Below, piece by piece: positions 62,221 through 64,000 of a stretch of DNA of 64,000 nt (the first letter of the stretch is position 1; the number at the start of each line of letters is the position of its first letter). Source of the DNA: Frigidibacter sp. ROC022 (GTDB taxonomy: Bacteria > Pseudomonadota > Alphaproteobacteria > Rhodobacterales > Rhodobacteraceae). Location of the stretch: positions 372,001 to 436,000 of the forward strand of contig NZ_JANQDU010000001.1 of assembly GCF_024723735.1 (NCBI RefSeq), in the 5' to 3' direction. The position numbers and the translations under genes were made by a program. Below the pieces are notes generated by a model that was not told where the DNA came from, did no database searches, and worked only from the letters and a program-made list of their open reading frames with translations.

Positions 62221-63870
62221 CTAATAAGCCGCGCACCCGATGCCGGGACAGTGCGGTCGTGGCGGAATTGGTAGACGCGCAGCGTTGAGGTCGCTGTTCC
62301 TTAACCGGAGTGAAAGTTCGAGTCTTTTCGACCGCACCATTTGACTTCCTGACGTTGATAGAAACCGTAACGCCTTGAACGGTAAGGTGGTTTCTGCAGT
62401 TCGAAGTCCCGTTTCGCGTGATACGACCAGAGGCGCGGCGAAAGCCAGTCGTAGCACCGTTCTCTTCAGTTCGTAGGAACCCGTTTCCCAAATTTTCCAA
62501 GGACTTGCCAAGAATTCCATGGAGAGTTCGAACATTTTGTCGAAGTTTCCCTTCGGAAGGTCAATATTGGCCAACTCTTCCTCGAGAGTGGCTGCTTCGG
62601 CGCGCAATTCCGCAATCCTTGATTCGTAGGCGCGAGCGGTATCGTCGTGTTGAGTTCGAGCAGCACGGTTGATGAGCGAGCTGACTTCGCTATCGATCTG
62701 CCGCAGTCGGGTTCTGTGCCGTGAAGCTTCCTCTTTGGAATTCGAACGACGGCGGTCCCATGCGTCTCGAAACATGCGACCAGCAAGTTCGAACGTTTCG
62801 GCTGTGGGGGTGAGTCGCTTCAGCGTGTGTTCGAACTCGGTCTCCAACTTGTCTCGCGCAATCGACTTGCCTCGCTGGCTACAGCCCTTGTGATGGCAGA
62901 GGTAGTAGGGATACCGCTTACCTGTCCCGCTCTTCGACCAGCAGGAAGTCAGGCTGTATCCGCATTCATGGCACGTCAGAAAGCCGCGCAGAACGAATTC
63001 ACGGTCGATGTCCTTCCGAGCAGGCGCAACCTTTTTTCCGTTCAAGCGGTCCTGATTGATCAGATAAGTCTCGTAGGAGATTAACGGCTCATGTTGAGCT
63101 TTCGTCAGCGGAACCCCCCATTCCGGTTTCTCCAGATATCCTGCATACACCAGTCTGGTCAGTAAGCCGGTCACCCGGTCGAACTTGATTTCCTTCGAGC
63201 CTCGATGCCGAGGAAACTCCGGCTTGCTGTCCAAGAAGCGCTTCACCTCTGCCTGCGTCTGAAAACGACCGGATGCAAATCCCTCCAACGCTTCCCGAAT
63301 GATGGAGGCCTCCGGCTCTTTGGTAATCAGGAGCCTTCCTCCGCCCGGTGCCTTGGTATATTGATACCCAACCGGCTCGCGGAAGGTCCAATAGCCATTC
63401 TTGAGCCGAGCAATTGTACGGGTCTTGGACAGCTCCGCATTCTTCTCGCGGTCGCGAGAAGCTAACAATGCCCAGAGCATTTCCAAGAAACGGCTTTCAG
63501 CATCTACTCCGAACTTGGTCTTGGGGCTGTCAATGGCAGCACCGGCGGTCGTGATCTTGGTCCGCAACTCTGTATGTGTACCTAAGTCACGTGCAAATCG
63601 AGAAACGTCATCGACGATGACCATGTAATCACGAGAATCAACACGGTTCAGGAAATCCAGCAGCATGTTCATGCCGGGACGATTTGAACTGGCACCTGAG
63701 ATCACATCGGTGAACACATCCTCGACCTGCATACCGCATTGCTGAGCGTAGTCCCGACAGCTACGTTCCTGACTGGACAGACCCGCGCCATCCATCGTTT
63801 GCTTGATCGATGAGACGCGGCAGTAGATGACGCACTTGGTCCGCCTTTTCTTCTGCTGTTTGTCAAACAT
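62221..63870 (-). CDS. Large serine recombinase (site-specific integrase), C-terminus running through tRNA-Leu
   Basis: 549 residues. N-terminal resolvase domain: YCRVSS with catalytic Ser20, VDDVSRFARDLG (about 86-97); then a recombinase domain, a zinc-ribbon pair (FLTCHECGYS and LCHHKGC) and a coiled coil (RLRQIDSEVSSLINRAA..., AELRAEAATLEEELAN). ATG 63870 follows GGAGGGG. Codons 511-539 are antisense to the tRNA and 540-549 lie beyond it, so the last ~39 residues come from chromosomal sequence. Base composition is far lower in G+C than the rest of the window: acquired. Confidence 0.9.
   Translation of the reverse strand: MFDKQQKKRRTKCVIYCRVSSIKQTMDGAGLSSQERSCRDYAQQCGMQVEDVFTDVISGASSNRPGMNMLLDFLNRVDSRDYMVIVDDVSRFARDLGTHTELRTKITTAGAAIDSPKTKFGVDAESRFLEMLWALLASRDREKNAELSKTRTIARLKNGYWTFREPVGYQYTKAPGGGRLLITKEPEASIIREALEGFASGRFQTQAEVKRFLDSKPEFPRHRGSKEIKFDRVTGLLTRLVYAGYLEKPEWGVPLTKAQHEPLISYETYLINQDRLNGKKVAPARKDIDREFVLRGFLTCHECGYSLTSCWSKSGTGKRYPYYLCHHKGCSQRGKSIARDKLETEFEHTLKRLTPTAETFELAGRMFRDAWDRRRSNSKEEASRHRTRLRQIDSEVSSLINRAARTQHDDTARAYESRIAELRAEAATLEEELANIDLPKGNFDKMFELSMEFLASPWKIWETGSYELKRTVLRLAFAAPLVVSRETGLRTAETTLPFKALRFLSTSGSQMVRSKRLELSLRLRNSDLNAARLPIPPRPHCPGIGCAAY
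62253..62339 (+). tRNA. tRNA-Leu (anticodon GAG), integration site
   Basis: 87 nt including CCA. Acceptor GCGGTCG with CGACCGC, anticodon stem CAGCG/CGCTG around TTGAGGT (anticodon GAG), and long variable arm. Its 3' end abuts the recombinase coding region on the other strand, which marks it as the attachment site. Confidence 0.95.
62330..62345. mobile_element. Probable element/chromosome junction (att site) at the tRNA 3' end
   Basis: G+C drops sharply right after the tRNA CCA (62339), where the recombinase's own sequence begins. The exact crossover cannot be fixed without the other junction. Confidence 0.5.
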
Positions 63871-64000
63871 TTGCAGCCCCTCCGATGTTAGGGGAGGCAC
63901 TGCTGCTGCGAGACTGACGCGTAGGGAGGTTAATGATCTCCGCGCCGCCAACTTTCTGCACGGGATGAACTCCGTAGCCAATGTCGACAAAGGCAACAAT
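63863..64000 (-). CDS. 3' end of an unknown gene upstream of the recombinase (truncated by window)
   Basis: An open frame enters from the right edge and gives 45 residues starting IVAFVDIGYGVHPVQK and ending GGAANV, with TGA overlapping the recombinase ATG by 8 nt. Coupled overlap and low G+C fit a neighbouring gene of the same element. Not recognised. Confidence 0.5.
   Translation of the reverse strand: MVAFVDIGYGVHPVQKVGGAEIINLPTRQSRSSSASPNIGGAANV

Overview
The window is about 64 kb of high-GC (roughly two-thirds G+C by eye), densely coding DNA with frequent 4-nt ATGA gene overlaps. Gene content (metF/metR, PhaZ/PhaC/phasin/PhaR polyhydroxyalkanoate genes, an NrsF-type ECF system, SdhE, a class of MetG with FSTS in place of KMSKS, thyX) points to an alphaproteobacterium of the Rhodobacterales. 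No species can be named from this alone. There are no rRNA genes, CRISPR arrays or insertion sequences; there are two tRNA-Leu genes (UAA and GAG), and the right end is a mobile element.

Layout. 1-11.4 kb: 5'-truncated deoB, a lone molybdenum-hydroxylase large subunit, a DUF2235 protein, a thioesterase, divergent metF/metR with a likely MetR operator, an SMR exporter, an ABC-F ATPase behind a possible leader-peptide attenuator, suhB, GFA and rhomboid genes. 11.6-25.4 kb: tRNA-Leu(UAA), putA, a self-regulated TetR operon with two small membrane proteins, metG, a DUF1007/NicO metal exporter pair, a MATE pump, aspartate aminotransferase, an XRE regulator with sdhE, and a MarR/LdtR-like regulator. 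25.5-29 kb: a tightly overlapping minus-strand operon of a surface lipoprotein, its SLAM-like outer-membrane translocator, a DUF817 membrane protein and glyoxalase I. 29.2-32.2 kb: thyX with an NrdR-box-like palindrome, a 415-bp element bounded by perfect 26-bp inverted repeats, an SGNH hydrolase, a cold-shock protein and an ArsC/Spx-like protein.

32.2-36.2 kb: a bufferin-type RiPP cluster (precursor BufA, MNIO enzyme BufB, partner BufC, DoxX protein) divergent from an ECF sigma factor and its NrsF-type anti-sigma factor. Both divergent promoters carry the same GTAACG-N16-CGAA pattern, so the sigma factor probably controls itself and the peptide operon. 36-47.2 kb: thrS, three alpha/beta hydrolases and the complete PHA locus (phaZ, phaC, two phasins, a DUF3137 gene, phaR) with candidate PhaR operators in front of both phasin genes.

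47.3-58.5 kb: a large minus-strand polyamine-type uptake and gamma-glutamylation locus (ABC transporter, two glutamine-synthetase-like ligases, class I amidotransferase, FAD oxidase, class III aminotransferase) with an out-of-place DegT-type aminotransferase. 58.5-62.2 kb: a cytosolic PhnD-like protein coupled to a TerB protein, lipB, and a peptidoglycan-binding protein. 62.2-64 kb: tRNA-Leu(GAG) abutted by a large serine recombinase of clearly lower G+C whose last ~39 codons run antisense through the tRNA and out into the chromosome, marking one end of an integrated element that continues past the window.
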